Made by a program: the position numbers and the translations under genes. A stretch of DNA of 64,000 bases from Cupriavidus basilensis (lineage in GTDB: Bacteria; Pseudomonadota; Gammaproteobacteria; Burkholderiales; Burkholderiaceae). The notes under the pieces are model-generated. The model saw only the letters and a list, made by a program, of their open reading frames with translations, searched no databases and was not told where the DNA came from. The first letter of the stretch is position 1; every line of letters starts with the position of its first letter. The stretch covers positions 3,782,001-3,846,000 of the forward strand of contig NZ_CP010536.1 of the NCBI RefSeq assembly GCF_000832305.1, read 5' to 3'. Positions 21,338 through 32,536 of this stretch are shown here, one piece after another.

Positions 21338-23374
21338 TTACTGACCGAGCGTGTCGCGCACGGTGCGCACGACGTTCTCGACCGTGAAGCCGAAGTGCTT
21401 GAACAATACGCCAGCGGGAGCCGATTCGCCGAAGGTGTCAATGCCCACCACGGCCTGGACCTGGTACTTCCACCAGAAGTCCGTCACGCCTGCCTCGACC
21501 GCCACGCGCGGCACGCCGGCCGGCAGCACCGATGCCTTGTAGGCGGCGTCCTGCTTGTCGAACACCGTGGTTGCCGGCACCGAGACCACGCGCACGTGCA
21601 CGCCATCGGTGGCCAGTTGGTCTGCGGCACCCACGGCCAGGCCGACTTCCGAGCCGGTGGCGATGATCACGGCATCCGGACGGCCGGTCTTGGGATTGTT
21701 GCCGGCGCGCAGCACATAGCCGCCCCGCGCGATATTGGCGCGGGTGGTGTCGTCACGCTTCTGGAACGGCAGGTTCTGGCGGCTGAAGATCAGGCAGCTC
21801 GGGCCGTTCTCGCGGCGCACGGCCTGGGCCCAGGCCACTGCGGTTTCGGTCGTGTCGGCGGTACGCCACACGTCCATGTTGGGGATCAGGCGCAGGCTGG
21901 CGACGTGTTCGATCGACTGGTGGGTCGGGCCGTCCTCGCCCAGGCCAATGGAGTCGTGGGTAAACACGAACAGCGTGCGGATCTTCATCAGCGCCGCCAT
22001 GCGCAGGGCATTGCGGCTGTAGTCGGAGAAGGTCAGGAAGGTGCCGCCGTAGGGGATGTAGCCACCATGCAGCGTGATGCCGTTCATGATGGCGCTCATG
22101 CCGAACTCGCGCACGCCGTAGTTGATGTGGTTGCCCCAGGCATCGCCGCGCACGGCCTTGCTGCCGGACCAGTTGGTCAGGTTGGAGCCGGTCAGGTCGG
22201 CCGAGCCACCCAGGAATTCCGGCAGCACCGGCGCAAGCGCCTCGATGGTGTTCTGGCTGGCCTTGCGGGTAGCGATGGTTTCCGCCTTTTCCTCGCACTT
22301 GGCCAGGAAAGCGTCCACGGCAGCGTCAAACGCGCCTGGCAGCTCGCCGCGCATGCGGCGCTGGAATTCGCCGGCTTCGTACGGGAAGCGCTCGGCGTAA
22401 GCCTCGAACAGCGCGTTCCAGGCCTTTTCCAGCGAACCGCCGCGGGCCTTTGCATCCCATGCCGTATAGACTTCGGACGGGAGTTCGAACGGAGCGTGTG
22501 CCCAGCCCAGCGCCTCGCGCGTGGCCAGGATTTCGGCGCCGCCAAGCGGCGCGCCATGCACATCGTGGCCGCCTTCCTTGTTGGGCGCGCCCTTGCCGAT
22601 CAGGGTGCGGCAGCAGATCAGGGTCGGACGGTCGCTGTGCTTGGCCTCGGCGATGGCGGCATCGACGGCGGCGGCGTCATGGCCGTCCACCGCGCGGATC
22701 ACATTCCAGCCGTAGGCTTCGAAACGCTTCGGCGTGTCGTCGGCGAACCAGTGCACCACGTCGCCGTCGATCGAGATGCCGTTGTCGTCCCAGAGCGCGA
22801 CCAGCTTGTTCAGCTTGAGCGTGCCGGCCAGCGAGCAGGCCTCGTGGCTGATGCCTTCCATCAGGCAGCCGTCGCCCAGGAATACATAGGTGTGGTGGTT
22901 GACGATGTCAAAGCCCGGGCGGTTGAATTCCTCGCCCAGCAAGCGTTCAGCCAGCGCCATGCCGACCGCGTTGGTCAGGCCTTGGCCCAGCGGGCCGGTG
23001 GTGGTTTCCACGCCCGGGGTGATGCCATATTCCGGGTGGCCTGCCGTCTTGCTGTGCATCTGGCGGAAGTTCTTCAGTTCGGCCAGGGGCAGGTCGTAGC
23101 CGGTCAGGTGCAGCAGCGCGTAAAGCAGCATCGAGCCGTGGCCGTTGGACAGCACGAAGCGGTCGCGGTCAGCCCACTTGGGGTTGCTCGGGTTATGCTT
23201 CAGATGACGGCCCCACAGCGCAACCGCGATATCCGCCATGCCCATCGGCATGCCGGGGTGGCCTGAATTGGCCTGCTGGACGGCGTCCATGGCCAGGACG
23301 CGGATGGCGTTGGCCATGAGTTGGACGGGCTGCGAAGCGTGCGGACTAGCGGCGGGATGAGCGAGGTGAGACAT
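21338..23374 (-). CDS. tkt: Transketolase
   Basis: A 678-residue thiamine-diphosphate enzyme of the pentose phosphate and Calvin cycles. Visible landmarks are the N-terminal [20 protein letters not shown], the ThDP/Mg motif [13 protein letters not shown], and the pyrimidine-domain [14 protein letters not shown]. The C-terminal domain includes [12 protein letters not shown]. Length is standard (about 660-680). The start overlaps, on the opposite strand, the first possible ATG of the spermidine-synthase-like gene. Confidence 0.97.
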   Translation of the reverse strand: MSHLAHPAASPHASQPVQLMANAIRVLAMDAVQQANSGHPGMPMGMADIAVALWGRHLKHNPSNPKWADRDRFVLSNGHGSMLLYALLHLTGYDLPLAELKNFRQMHSKTAGHPEYGITPGVETTTGPLGQGLTNAVGMALAERLLGEEFNRPGFDIVNHHTYVFLGDGCLMEGISHEACSLAGTLKLNKLVALWDDNGISIDGDVVHWFADDTPKRFEAYGWNVIRAVDGHDAAAVDAAIAEAKHSDRPTLICCRTLIGKGAPNKEGGHDVHGAPLGGAEILATREALGWAHAPFELPSEVYTAWDAKARGGSLEKAWNALFEAYAERFPYEAGEFQRRMRGELPGAFDAAVDAFLAKCEEKAETIATRKASQNTIEALAPVLPEFLGGSADLTGSNLTNWSGSKAVRGDAWGNHINYGVREFGMSAIMNGITLHGGYIPYGGTFLTFSDYSRNALRMAALMKIRTLFVFTHDSIGLGEDGPTHQSIEHVASLRLIPNMDVWRTADTTETAVAWAQAVRRENGPSCLIFSRQNLPFQKRDDTTRANIARGGYVLRAGNNPKTGRPDAVIIATGSEVGLAVGAADQLATDGVHVRVVSVPATTVFDKQDAAYKASVLPAGVPRVAVEAGVTDFWWKYQVQAVVGIDTFGESAPAGVLFKHFGFTVENVVRTVRDTLGQ

Positions 23375-24341
23375 GCGGCGGGAACCTGGCGGCGGGAAAA
23401 GCGCAATTTTACCAGATCAAAGGGGGGAGTTAGGCCACCCGGCGACCCCGCCTGGCGGCCATCTGCAATGGACCGAATGGCTTTCCCCGGGCGTCGGCAC
23501 CACCTTGGGCCAGATTCGGCTGCTCGCGGCAATGCGCTCGCCGTACCAGCAAATCGAGATTGGCGAGCATCCCCGCTTTGGCCGGATCTTCCGCCTCGAC
23601 GGCCGCATCATGAGCGCGGAAGCGGACGCCTTCATACAGCATGAGCTGATGGTGCACCCCATGGCCGTGGCCCATGGCGCGGCGCGCTCCGCGCTGGTGG
23701 TGGGTGGCGGCGACGGCGGCTCGGCACATGAATTGCTGCGCCTGCCCTTCATGCGCGAGGTGGTAGTGGCCGAACTCGACCCCGATGTCGTGACGCTGGC
23801 CCGGGCCTGGCTGGACGGCATCCACCAGGGCGCCTTCGAGGATCCACGCGTGCACCTCGCCATTGGCGACGCGCTGGGCTTGATGGAAGCCTTTGGCCGC
23901 GCGGGGCGGCAGTTCGACCTGATCGTATTCGATTTGACCGAGGCCGACGACGGCAGCCCGGCGGCTGCGCTCTTCTCCAGCCATGGCCTGCACGCCGCCC
24001 GGCGCTGCCTGGCGCCCGGCGGCGTGCTGTCCTTGCACCTTGGCCCGCCGGAACACCGCCCCGATTCGGTTAGCGTGCTCGCCGCGCGCTTGCGGCAGTG
24101 CTTTGCGCAAGTCCGGCCCATCACCACCTTCATCCCCGTCTACGGCGCGCAATGGGCCATCGCGCTGGCCAGCGACACCCTCGACGTGCGCGGCGCCGAT
24201 GCCGCGCAGCTCGACGAGCGGCTGCGCGCCTGGAAGCTTGACCGCAAGCTGCGCTGCTACCACGCCGCGCTCCATTCGGCCTTGTTCGCCCTGCCCCTGC
24301 ACTTGCAGGCGCTTTTCGACAGCGCCTGCGCACCCGCGTAA
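23373..24341 (+). CDS. Spermidine synthase-like (PABS domain) protein
   Basis: A PABS/SpeE-type Rossmann protein. It shows [38 protein letters not shown], then the nucleotide motif [17 protein letters not shown] and [15 protein letters not shown]. These place it in the aminopropyltransferase family, but true substrate is not certain. The start is a problem: the only ATG in frame (23373) overlaps the divergent tkt start, and about 30 codons after it have no family match. A good ribosome site (AAAGGGGGGAG, 23418-23428) has no in-frame ATG, GTG or TTG behind it; CTG 23463 is possible. The true protein probably starts near 23463. Confidence 0.75.
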   Translation: MRREPGGGKSAILPDQRGELGHPATPPGGHLQWTEWLSPGVGTTLGQIRLLAAMRSPYQQIEIGEHPRFGRIFRLDGRIMSAEADAFIQHELMVHPMAVAHGAARSALVVGGGDGGSAHELLRLPFMREVVVAELDPDVVTLARAWLDGIHQGAFEDPRVHLAIGDALGLMEAFGRAGRQFDLIVFDLTEADDGSPAAALFSSHGLHAARRCLAPGGVLSLHLGPPEHRPDSVSVLAARLRQCFAQVRPITTFIPVYGAQWAIALASDTLDVRGADAAQLDERLRAWKLDRKLRCYHAALHSALFALPLHLQALFDSACAPA

Positions 24342-24413
24342 GATGCTCGTTCGCACCGCGAGTCTTGCCGCCCAGGCAAGCCCCGCGCGGCTTCCCGTAA
24401 CCAGGAGACGATC

Positions 24414-24854
24414 ATGACAAGACCGGCCAACACCCCCTGGCTCACCCCCTACCTGACGGTGGGCAACGGGCGCAGCGCGCTCGACTTCTACCACCGCGCC
24501 TTCGGTTTCAGCGCGGGGAACGTGGTCGACGAAAACGGTGTGCCGACCCACGCCGAGATGCACTACCAGGGCGAGCTCGTCGTGATGTTCGCGCCCGAAG
24601 GCGCCTGGGGCAGCACCGCGCGCGCGCCCCGCTCGCTCGGCGTCGAATGCCCGCAGACGTTCTACGTCTACTGCGACGATGTCGATGCCATGCACGCGCG
24701 TGCCGTCGCCGCCGGCGCGGTCAGCCTGATGGCGCCTGCCGACCAGTTCTGGGGCGACCGCTACTGCATGGTCGAGGATCCCGATGGCTACCGCTGGGGC
24801 TTCGGCAAGCCGGTGGACAAAACCGCCGGCAAGAACGAGGATGGATCCGCCTGA
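24414..24854 (+). CDS. VOC-family (glyoxalase/PhnB-like) protein
   Basis: A 146-residue vicinal-oxygen-chelate protein with two beta-alpha-beta-beta-beta units. WLTPYLTVGNGRSALDFYHR with AFGF at the start, AEMHYQGELVVMFAP in the middle and FWGDRYCMVEDPDGYRWGF at the end are typical of the PhnB/YdfO subgroup. The substrate is unknown. AGGAG precedes the ATG, and its TGA overlaps the rsmE ATG by one base (TGATG), so the two are coupled. Confidence 0.82.
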   Translation: MTRPANTPWLTPYLTVGNGRSALDFYHRAFGFSAGNVVDENGVPTHAEMHYQGELVVMFAPEGAWGSTARAPRSLGVECPQTFYVYCDDVDAMHARAVAAGAVSLMAPADQFWGDRYCMVEDPDGYRWGFGKPVDKTAGKNEDGSA

Positions 24855-25612
24855 TGCCGCCTCGCTTTTTCATTGATGCCGCGCTGGCCGCCGAGACCGA
24901 CATGCCGTTGCCCGAAGCCGTGGTGCGCCATGTTCAGGTGCTGCGGCTCAACCCCGGCGACGACATCACCCTGTTCGACGGGCGCGGCGGCAGCCATGCG
25001 GCTACCCTGGTCGAAATCGGCAAGCGCCATGCGCTGGCGCGGATCGGCAGCCACGATCCGTTCGAGGCCGAGCCGCCGTTCCGCGTCACGCTGGCGCAGG
25101 GGCTGGCGGGCGGCGACAAGATGGACTGGCTGATCGAGAAATCCGTCGAACTTGGCGTTGCCGCCATCCAGCCGCTGCAGGCGGCTCGCTCCGTGGTCCG
25201 GCTCTCGGCGGAGCGGGCACAGAAGCGCCACGCGCACTGGCAGGCGCTGGTCGAGGCCGCATGCGAGCAATGTGGACGCAATCGCTTGCCGGAGGTCGCG
25301 CCGGTCGCGAACGTGGAATCCTGGCTAGGCCTGCAGGCGAAGCCTGCAGCGGCCCAAGAAGGGGCACGGCTGCTGGTATCGCCGCGGGCCTCGCAGTCGC
25401 TGGTATCGCTTGCCACCGAGCAGCGCAATGCGCTGCTGGACCGCGGCGTGACGCTGCTGATCGGCCCCGAAGGCGGGCTGGCGCCGGACGAGGAGGCGGC
25501 GGCGCTGCGCGCCGGTTTCACGGGCGTGTCACTCGGGCCGCGCATCTTGCGTACGGAAACGGCCGGGATTGCTTGCCTGGCCACGCTCAACGCGGTACTG
25601 GGCGGATTTTGA
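24854..25612 (+). CDS. rsmE: 16S rRNA (uracil-1498-N3)-methyltransferase
   Basis: A 252-residue SPOUT methyltransferase acting on U1498 of 16S rRNA. It has the N-terminal PUA-like part (VVRHVQVLRLNPGDDITLFD) and the C-terminal knotted SAM site with LLIGPEGGLAPDEEAAA and SLGPRILRTETA. QGLAGGDKMDWLIEKSVELG is another family signature. The ATG at 24854 overlaps the preceding stop and gives the expected MPPRFF opening. Confidence 0.93.
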   Translation: MPPRFFIDAALAAETDMPLPEAVVRHVQVLRLNPGDDITLFDGRGGSHAATLVEIGKRHALARIGSHDPFEAEPPFRVTLAQGLAGGDKMDWLIEKSVELGVAAIQPLQAARSVVRLSAERAQKRHAHWQALVEAACEQCGRNRLPEVAPVANVESWLGLQAKPAAAQEGARLLVSPRASQSLVSLATEQRNALLDRGVTLLIGPEGGLAPDEEAAALRAGFTGVSLGPRILRTETAGIACLATLNAVLGGF

Positions 25613-25666
25613 CGGCACCCGCGGGCCATCCCGGCCCGGTGCCACAATCACCGGAAGGAGTCGATC

Positions 25667-26257
25667 ATGGGACTACTCGATAGCGTGCTGGGCGGAGTGC
25701 TCGGGCAGCGCGGCAGCGGCGAAGCGGGCGCTGGCGGCCTGAACCCGAAGATGATGATGGCGCTGGGGCTGCTGGCCATGCTGGCCATGCGCCATAAGGA
25801 CGGGGACAGCAGCGGCGGCGCCGCGCAGGATCCGGCCTCGGCAGGCGCGGGAGGCCTTGGCGGCCTTGGCGGACTGCTCGGCGGGCTGATGGGCGGCGGC
25901 GCGGCCGGTGGCGCACCAGGCGGCCTGGATCTGGGCGGATTGCTCGGCGGGCTGCTGGGCGGCCAGGCCGGCGGCGCCCCCGCGCTGGGCGCGGCGGCCG
26001 GCGGCATCGGTGCCTTGCAGCAGGTCCTGGCCCAGGCCGGCCTGGGCGAACAGGTCAACTCGTGGATCGGCACCGGCGCCAACCAGGCGGTCTCGCCGTC
26101 CGCGCTGGCCAGCGCACTGGGTGGTACCGGCGCACTGGAGAGCCTGGCCGAAAAAACGGGCCTGTCCCAGGACGATGTCGCAGCCCATCTCAGCGAAGGA
26201 TTGCCGGAGCTGATCGACAAGCTGACGCCGCAAGGCCAGGTACCGCCGGCGGCGTAA
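25667..26257 (+). CDS. DUF937 (YidB-like) family protein
   Basis: A 196-residue protein starting MGLLDSVLGGVLGQ, the usual opening of the YidB/DUF937 group. The middle (about 55-125) is a Gly/Leu low-complexity stretch of repeated GGLLGGLLGG type. The C-terminal part (LQQVLAQAGLGEQVNSWIGT to LSEGLPELIDKLTPQGQVP) is the conserved DUF937 region. Function is unknown; no signal peptide or clear membrane helix. A terminator follows. Confidence 0.8.
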   Translation: MGLLDSVLGGVLGQRGSGEAGAGGLNPKMMMALGLLAMLAMRHKDGDSSGGAAQDPASAGAGGLGGLGGLLGGLMGGGAAGGAPGGLDLGGLLGGLLGGQAGGAPALGAAAGGIGALQQVLAQAGLGEQVNSWIGTGANQAVSPSALASALGGTGALESLAEKTGLSQDDVAAHLSEGLPELIDKLTPQGQVPPAA

Positions 26258-26280
26258 CCCCGCGCCCTGCCGGAAAAGCA

Positions 26281-26308
26281 AAAGGCCCGCTGGCAGCGGG
26301 CCTTTTTT
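26281..26308 (+). terminator. Rho-independent terminator after the DUF937 gene
   Basis: Perfect 11-bp stem AAAGGCCCGCT / AGCGGGCCTTT with a GGC loop and a T-run to 26308. The flanking A's also allow use by the convergent barstar gene. Confidence 0.9.
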
Positions 26309-26340
26309 ATCTTGCTGTCTTCGCGACTGCCGGCTGGCGC

Positions 26341-26940
26341 TCAGGCGAAGGAGTAGAACACGCGGAACTGCACCTTGCGCTCGGCCCAGAAATCGGCCGC
26401 ATCACGAAACACATCCAGCAAAACCTCGCGCCCTTCCTTGTCGAACTTCTGCGCAATCGGCAGCCCTTCGAGCACGATCACGAAACCGGGCTGCGGGCCC
26501 GCCTTGTAAATCAGGTCGGTCAGGCAATCGGCCAGCGCATCGAAATTCTTGCCGAAATGCTTGGGAAAGAGGAAGTTGGTGGCGATGGTTTCCAGCACTT
26601 CCGCCTTGCTCTGGCAGTGCGCGCAGTTCGCATACAGGAAATGCTGGCCCAACTCCGCCGCGGCCTGGGCGAGTTCGGGCACGCGAAACGCGCGGATCGA
26701 CTGGACGATGTTTGGACGCACCGTCTTGAACAGGGTCATGGCTCCCTCTTGGCTGCCGTCAGTGCCGGCTGCGGGAACGGGTGCGAGCGGCGGTTGTTGC
26801 GAGAGCTCGTTGCGGGGCATCGTCAACACGTTGTCGTAAAGATTCCGGGCCTGGGTCTGGGCCCGCTGCCAGCCATCTCCGGCGCCGCGCTCTTCGCGGG
26901 CGGCAAGGGCGTCGCCCAGTCCGAAAATGTCAGTCATCAT
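26341..26940 (-). CDS. Barstar-family RNase inhibitor with N-terminal extension
   Basis: A 199-residue protein. The C-terminal ~110 residues are barstar-like: YANCAHCQSKAEVLETIATN (helix 1), FLFPKHFGKNFDALADCLTD (the inhibitory helix with its Asp/Asn-rich face) and FVIVLEG. Barstar binds barnase-like RNases in the cytoplasm. The first ~85 residues (MMTDIFGLGDALAAREERGA onward) are an extension with no recognised domain. Its ATG overlaps the stop of the upstream secreted RNase gene by four bases, so inhibitor and enzyme are translated together. Confidence 0.88.
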   Translation of the reverse strand: MMTDIFGLGDALAAREERGAGDGWQRAQTQARNLYDNVLTMPRNELSQQPPLAPVPAAGTDGSQEGAMTLFKTVRPNIVQSIRAFRVPELAQAAAELGQHFLYANCAHCQSKAEVLETIATNFLFPKHFGKNFDALADCLTDLIYKAGPQPGFVIVLEGLPIAQKFDKEGREVLLDVFRDAADFWAERKVQFRVFYSFA

Positions 26941-27371
26941 TTGGCTATCCGTTTGAAACTGTTGTAGTGGTCGTCCGTGTAGTAACAGTCGTTGGTGGCG
27001 CGTTGATCACCGCCACATACGATCCGTCGTGCTCCTCGATTTCGGCTGTTTGTCTTCACCGTGTATTCGCGGTAGTAATTGCGCGACCTTTGCGGCAGGG
27101 CGCGCTCGTAGTTGCCGAACCTCGAGCCATCCTTGGCATAGGGAAACGGGCCGCCCGCTTCGATCCGCTCCAACGTGGACTGTGCCTCGTTGGGCAACTG
27201 TTGTACTGCGATGGTTCCCGTGCCGTCATCGGCTGCCTGGCGTGCCAGCACCGGCTGCGCCAGCGCGCACGACAACGCCACGCCTGCCAGCACCCGGCTT
27301 GCCACTCGCGCCAGACCGGCGACTGAAATCCATTGTGATGCGCGCTGCGTCAAAGGAATCTGGGAACCCAC
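26937..27371 (-). CDS. Secreted guanyl-specific ribonuclease (RNase Sa/barnase family)
   Basis: A 144-residue RNase of the N1/T1-Sa family. An N-terminal signal peptide (about 1-45, hydrophobic VASRVLAGVALSCALAQPVLA) predicts export. The mature part aligns with RNase Sa: LPNEAQSTLERIEAGGPFPY, FGNYERALP, then REYTV with catalytic Glu102, RGARRIV with Arg115/116 and DDHYNSF with catalytic His135. Cys119 and Cys129 could form a disulfide. The start is GTG 27371, with a weak ribosome site. It overlaps barstar by four bases; export explains why the enzyme is tolerated, and the inhibitor guards against unexported enzyme. Confidence 0.88.
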   Translation of the reverse strand: MGSQIPLTQRASQWISVAGLARVASRVLAGVALSCALAQPVLARQAADDGTGTIAVQQLPNEAQSTLERIEAGGPFPYAKDGSRFGNYERALPQRSRNYYREYTVKTNSRNRGARRIVCGGDQRATNDCYYTDDHYNSFKRIAK

Positions 27372-27701
27372 GTTGCTTGTCTTGATTTGAGGACACCAAC
27401 CAAACGATCCCGGCGCCGCTGCGCGGTTGCCGCGCCACCCAAACTGCCCATTTTGCCTGCGCCCCGGACGGTCTGCGCATAAATCGACAGCTTCATCGCG
27501 CGTGTAACGAGCGCGTACTTCAAAGGCATAAGGTTACGCCCATGCTAATAAATAATCAATCCCCGCCCCCGGGCAGAGTGGAAAACCTCAATTGTTTCAA
27601 CATGTTAAGAAAATGTGTGCACACACTGACGGGGTGCTGGTGGTAGTAAAAAGGCAATAAAAAAGCCGGGCAAGCCCGGCTTCTTCAAGACTGACAGCGG
27701 T
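27372..27701. other. Intergenic region upstream of the RNase gene
   Basis: About 330 bp, noticeably more AT-rich than the surroundings in 27480-27660. It contains the promoter region of the RNase-barstar pair, a small TGTGTGCACACA palindrome near 27615, and the maeB terminator at 27655-27682. No reading frame with family resemblance was seen. Confidence 0.5.
27655..27682 (-). terminator. Rho-independent terminator of maeB
   Basis: On the minus strand, stem AAGCCGGGC / GCCCGGCTT with a two-base loop runs into TTTTTTATT. It lies about 20 bp past the maeB stop. Confidence 0.9.
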
Positions 27702-30026
<2,325 letters not shown>

Positions 30027-30130
30027 CGGCGCATCTTCCGGTCGGTGGAGCCGTTAATCACGTATGGGACACGAAATGGCGGGTCGGCTCCACGTACCCG
30101 CAGTCTCTTCCTTTTGAACCTGGCATTTTA

Positions 30131-30155
30131 TATTGTGAAATATTATTTCACAATA
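30131..30155. promoter_or_regulatory. Operator-like 25-bp palindrome before maeB
   Basis: Perfect 11-bp arms TATTGTGAAAT / ATTTCACAATA around an ATT spacer, in an AT-rich island of an otherwise GC-rich region. On the minus strand TTGTGA and TATAAA within and just after it resemble -35 and -10 elements, although only 15 bases apart, so a bound dimer could block maeB transcription. It lies about 105 bp before the maeB ATG and 145 bp before thiL. The regulator is not identified; a GntR-type dimer would fit the symmetry. Confidence 0.65.
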
Positions 30156-30300
30156 AGCATTTTGCGCGAGGCACCTTTGCGTTTCGGTACAATATGCCGC
30201 ATGCCGCCAGCGCTGAACAGCGGGGCGAAACCCGCAGCGGCCGCGACCCGGCGCGGTTTCCCTGGCCCTTCGCAGAATCTCCGCCGCCCCGATCCCCTTC

Positions 30301-31281
30301 ATGCCCGATTCCTCCAGCGCCCAGCTCTCCGAGTTCGACCTGATCCGCCGCTTCTTTACCCGGCCCGCACACAAGGCGGTACTGGGCGTGGGCGACGATT
30401 GCGCGCTGATTGAAGGGCGCCCCGGCCACCACCTTGCCATCAGCACCGACATGCTGGTCAGCGGACGTCACTTCTTTCCGGACGTGGCGCCGCGCTCACT
30501 TGGCCACAAGGCGCTGGCGGTCAACCTGTCGGACCTGGCGGCCATGGGCGCCGAGCCCCGCGCCTTCACACTAGCGCTGGCGCTGCCCGATGCGCAAGCC
30601 GCGTGGCTGTCCGAACTGGCCGCCGGCATGCTGGAACTGGCGGACGCCCACGGCTGCGAACTGATCGGCGGCGACACCACGCGCGGCCCGCTAACGCTGA
30701 GCCTGACGGTGTTCGGCGACGTACCTGTGCATAAGGCACTGCGACGCGATGCCGCACGCCCCGGCGACGACATCTGGGTCTCCGGCACGCTTGGCGATGC
30801 CCGCCTGGCGCTGGGAGACTTCCGTGGCGAATGGCTGCTACCCGAGCCGGACTTCAGCCAGGTGCGCCCGCGCATGGACACACCAACGCCGCGCATCGGA
30901 CTGGGCATGGCGCTTCGCGGCGTGGCCCATGCGGCACTCGATATTTCCGACGGCCTGGTCGGCGACCTCGGCCATATCCTGGAGCGCTCCCAGGTCGGCG
31001 CCCTGCTCGATGTGGACGCCCTGCCCCGCTCGACGGTGCTGGCCAGTCAGCCGGAGCCGCGCCAGCTGGAATGCACCCTGGCCGGCGGCGACGACTACGA
31101 ACTCTGCTTTACCGCTCCCGTGGGTGAGCGCGACCACATTGCCGCCATCGGCGCGCGGCTCGGGCTGGCCCTGACGCGCGTCGGGGTCATCACGCCCGAG
31201 GCCGGCCTGCGCCTGGTTGACCGCGACGGTAATCCGAGCGCTTACAACGGCACCAGCTTCGACCACTTCGCCTCCCCCTGA
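30301..31281 (+). CDS. thiL: Thiamine-monophosphate kinase
   Basis: A 326-residue AIR-synthase-fold kinase that phosphorylates thiamine monophosphate to the active diphosphate. Landmarks: SEFDLIRRFFTRP, VGDDCALIE with metal-binding Asp pair, STDMLVSGRHF, DLAAMGAEPRAFTLALALP and GGDTTRGPLTLSLTVFG; later DISDGLVGDLGHI and GGDDYELCFT. Length is standard. It is followed 105 bp later by pgpA and pncC, the conserved thiL-pgpA-pncC series. Confidence 0.95.
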   Translation: MPDSSSAQLSEFDLIRRFFTRPAHKAVLGVGDDCALIEGRPGHHLAISTDMLVSGRHFFPDVAPRSLGHKALAVNLSDLAAMGAEPRAFTLALALPDAQAAWLSELAAGMLELADAHGCELIGGDTTRGPLTLSLTVFGDVPVHKALRRDAARPGDDIWVSGTLGDARLALGDFRGEWLLPEPDFSQVRPRMDTPTPRIGLGMALRGVAHAALDISDGLVGDLGHILERSQVGALLDVDALPRSTVLASQPEPRQLECTLAGGDDYELCFTAPVGERDHIAAIGARLGLALTRVGVITPEAGLRLVDRDGNPSAYNGTSFDHFASP

Positions 31282-31386
31282 CAAGCCTGCGTGCGCCGTG
31301 TCATCATGCAGCCATGCGGGGCGCCAGACCCTGCCCGGACACGCTGTCCGGAACAATCCCATCCGAACCAGACGAGCCAATCCCTG

Positions 31387-31953
31387 ATGTCCGCCTACCC
31401 GCCCGGGCCTACCGCGCACGATTCCGCCCTGACCCTGGAAGCTGGCCAGGCCGCCAAGGTCACGCGCCCCACGGCGCGTTTCATGCTCTCACACCCTGCT
31501 CACCTGATCGCGCTGGGCTTCGGCTCGGGACTATCGCCGGTCGGGCCGGGCACGGTCGGCACGCTGTACGCGTGGCTGTCCTACCTGGTGATCTCGATGT
31601 GGGTGCGGCCGGAAACCTGGCTGTGGCTGATCGTAGGCGGCTTCGTGCTGGGCCTCTGGGCCTGCGCGCGTACCGCGCACGACATGGGCGTGTTTGACCA
31701 CGGCAGCATGGTCTGGGACGAGATCGTGGCGTTCTGGCTGGTCATGGCCTTCGTCATGCCGACCGGTTTCTGGGGCCAGCTTGCGGCGTTCCTGTGGTTC
31801 CGCCTGTTCGATATCGTCAAGCCGGCGCCCATCGGGCATCTCGACCGTACGCTCAAGGGGCCGGGCCTGCGCGGCGGCTTCGGCGTGATGTTCGACGACA
31901 TCATGGCCGCCTTCTACACGCTGCTGGTGTTCGCCCTCTGGCGTTCACTGTGA
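31387..31953 (+). CDS. pgpA: Phosphatidylglycerophosphatase A
   Basis: A 188-residue inner-membrane phosphatase converting phosphatidylglycerol phosphate to phosphatidylglycerol. FGSGLSPVGPGTVGTLYAW is the PgpA signature, with VWDEIVAFWLVM and RLFDIVKPAPIGHLD also typical. Three to four hydrophobic segments follow an N-terminal 40-residue extension. I chose ATG 31387; an earlier frame extension lacks support. It sits between thiL and pncC. Confidence 0.93.
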   Translation: MSAYPPGPTAHDSALTLEAGQAAKVTRPTARFMLSHPAHLIALGFGSGLSPVGPGTVGTLYAWLSYLVISMWVRPETWLWLIVGGFVLGLWACARTAHDMGVFDHGSMVWDEIVAFWLVMAFVMPTGFWGQLAAFLWFRLFDIVKPAPIGHLDRTLKGPGLRGGFGVMFDDIMAAFYTLLVFALWRSL

Positions 31954-31991
31954 TCGACCATTTCCCCAACCCATCTACTGAATCCGCCATC

Positions 31992-32489
31992 ATGCCCGTC
32001 AGCCGCTTGCTCGACCAACTCGCCGTCCAGGTCGGAATCTCCCTGAACGAGAAGTCGCTGTTGCTCGCCACCGCGGAATCCTGCACCGGCGGCCTGGTGG
32101 CCGCCGCCATTACGGATGTATCGGGTTCGTCAGGGTGGTTCGAGCGGGGCTTCGTCACGTACTCGAACGAGGCCAAGTCGACCATGCTGGGCGTGCCGGC
32201 CAAGCTGATTCGAGATCATGGCGCGGTCAGCGAGGAAGTGGCGCGCGCCATGGCCGAAGGCGCCCTGCTCAACAGCCGCGCCCAGGTGGCGTTGTCGATC
32301 ACCGGCGTGGCCGGGCCGACCGGCGGCACGCCGGAAAAGCCCGTGGGCATGGTGTGCTTCGGCTGGAGCAACCGCGTCACCACCAAGGTGGAAACGCAGC
32401 GCTTTCGCGGCGACCGGCAGCAGATCCGCCGCCAGGCTGCGGAATACGCGATTCGCGGCCTGCTCGAACTGGTCCGCAACGAGGCCTGA
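31992..32489 (+). CDS. pncC: Nicotinamide-nucleotide amidase (CinA C-terminal domain)
   Basis: A 165-residue stand-alone CinA C-terminal domain. It deamidates NMN to nicotinic acid mononucleotide in pyridine-nucleotide recycling. Visible signatures are LLATAESCTGGLVAAAITDV with the catalytic Ser, SGWFERGFVTYSNEAKSTML and SITGVAGPTGGTPEKPVGMV. The molybdopterin-binding N-terminal domain of full CinA is absent, as in E. coli YgaD/PncC. It converges with pyrF. Confidence 0.93.
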   Translation: MPVSRLLDQLAVQVGISLNEKSLLLATAESCTGGLVAAAITDVSGSSGWFERGFVTYSNEAKSTMLGVPAKLIRDHGAVSEEVARAMAEGALLNSRAQVALSITGVAGPTGGTPEKPVGMVCFGWSNRVTTKVETQRFRGDRQQIRRQAAEYAIRGLLELVRNEA

Positions 32490-32536
32490 GGCCTCGGGTA
32501 CGCGCGTCGCCAGCAAGCCGCCGGCGACGCGGCGGT

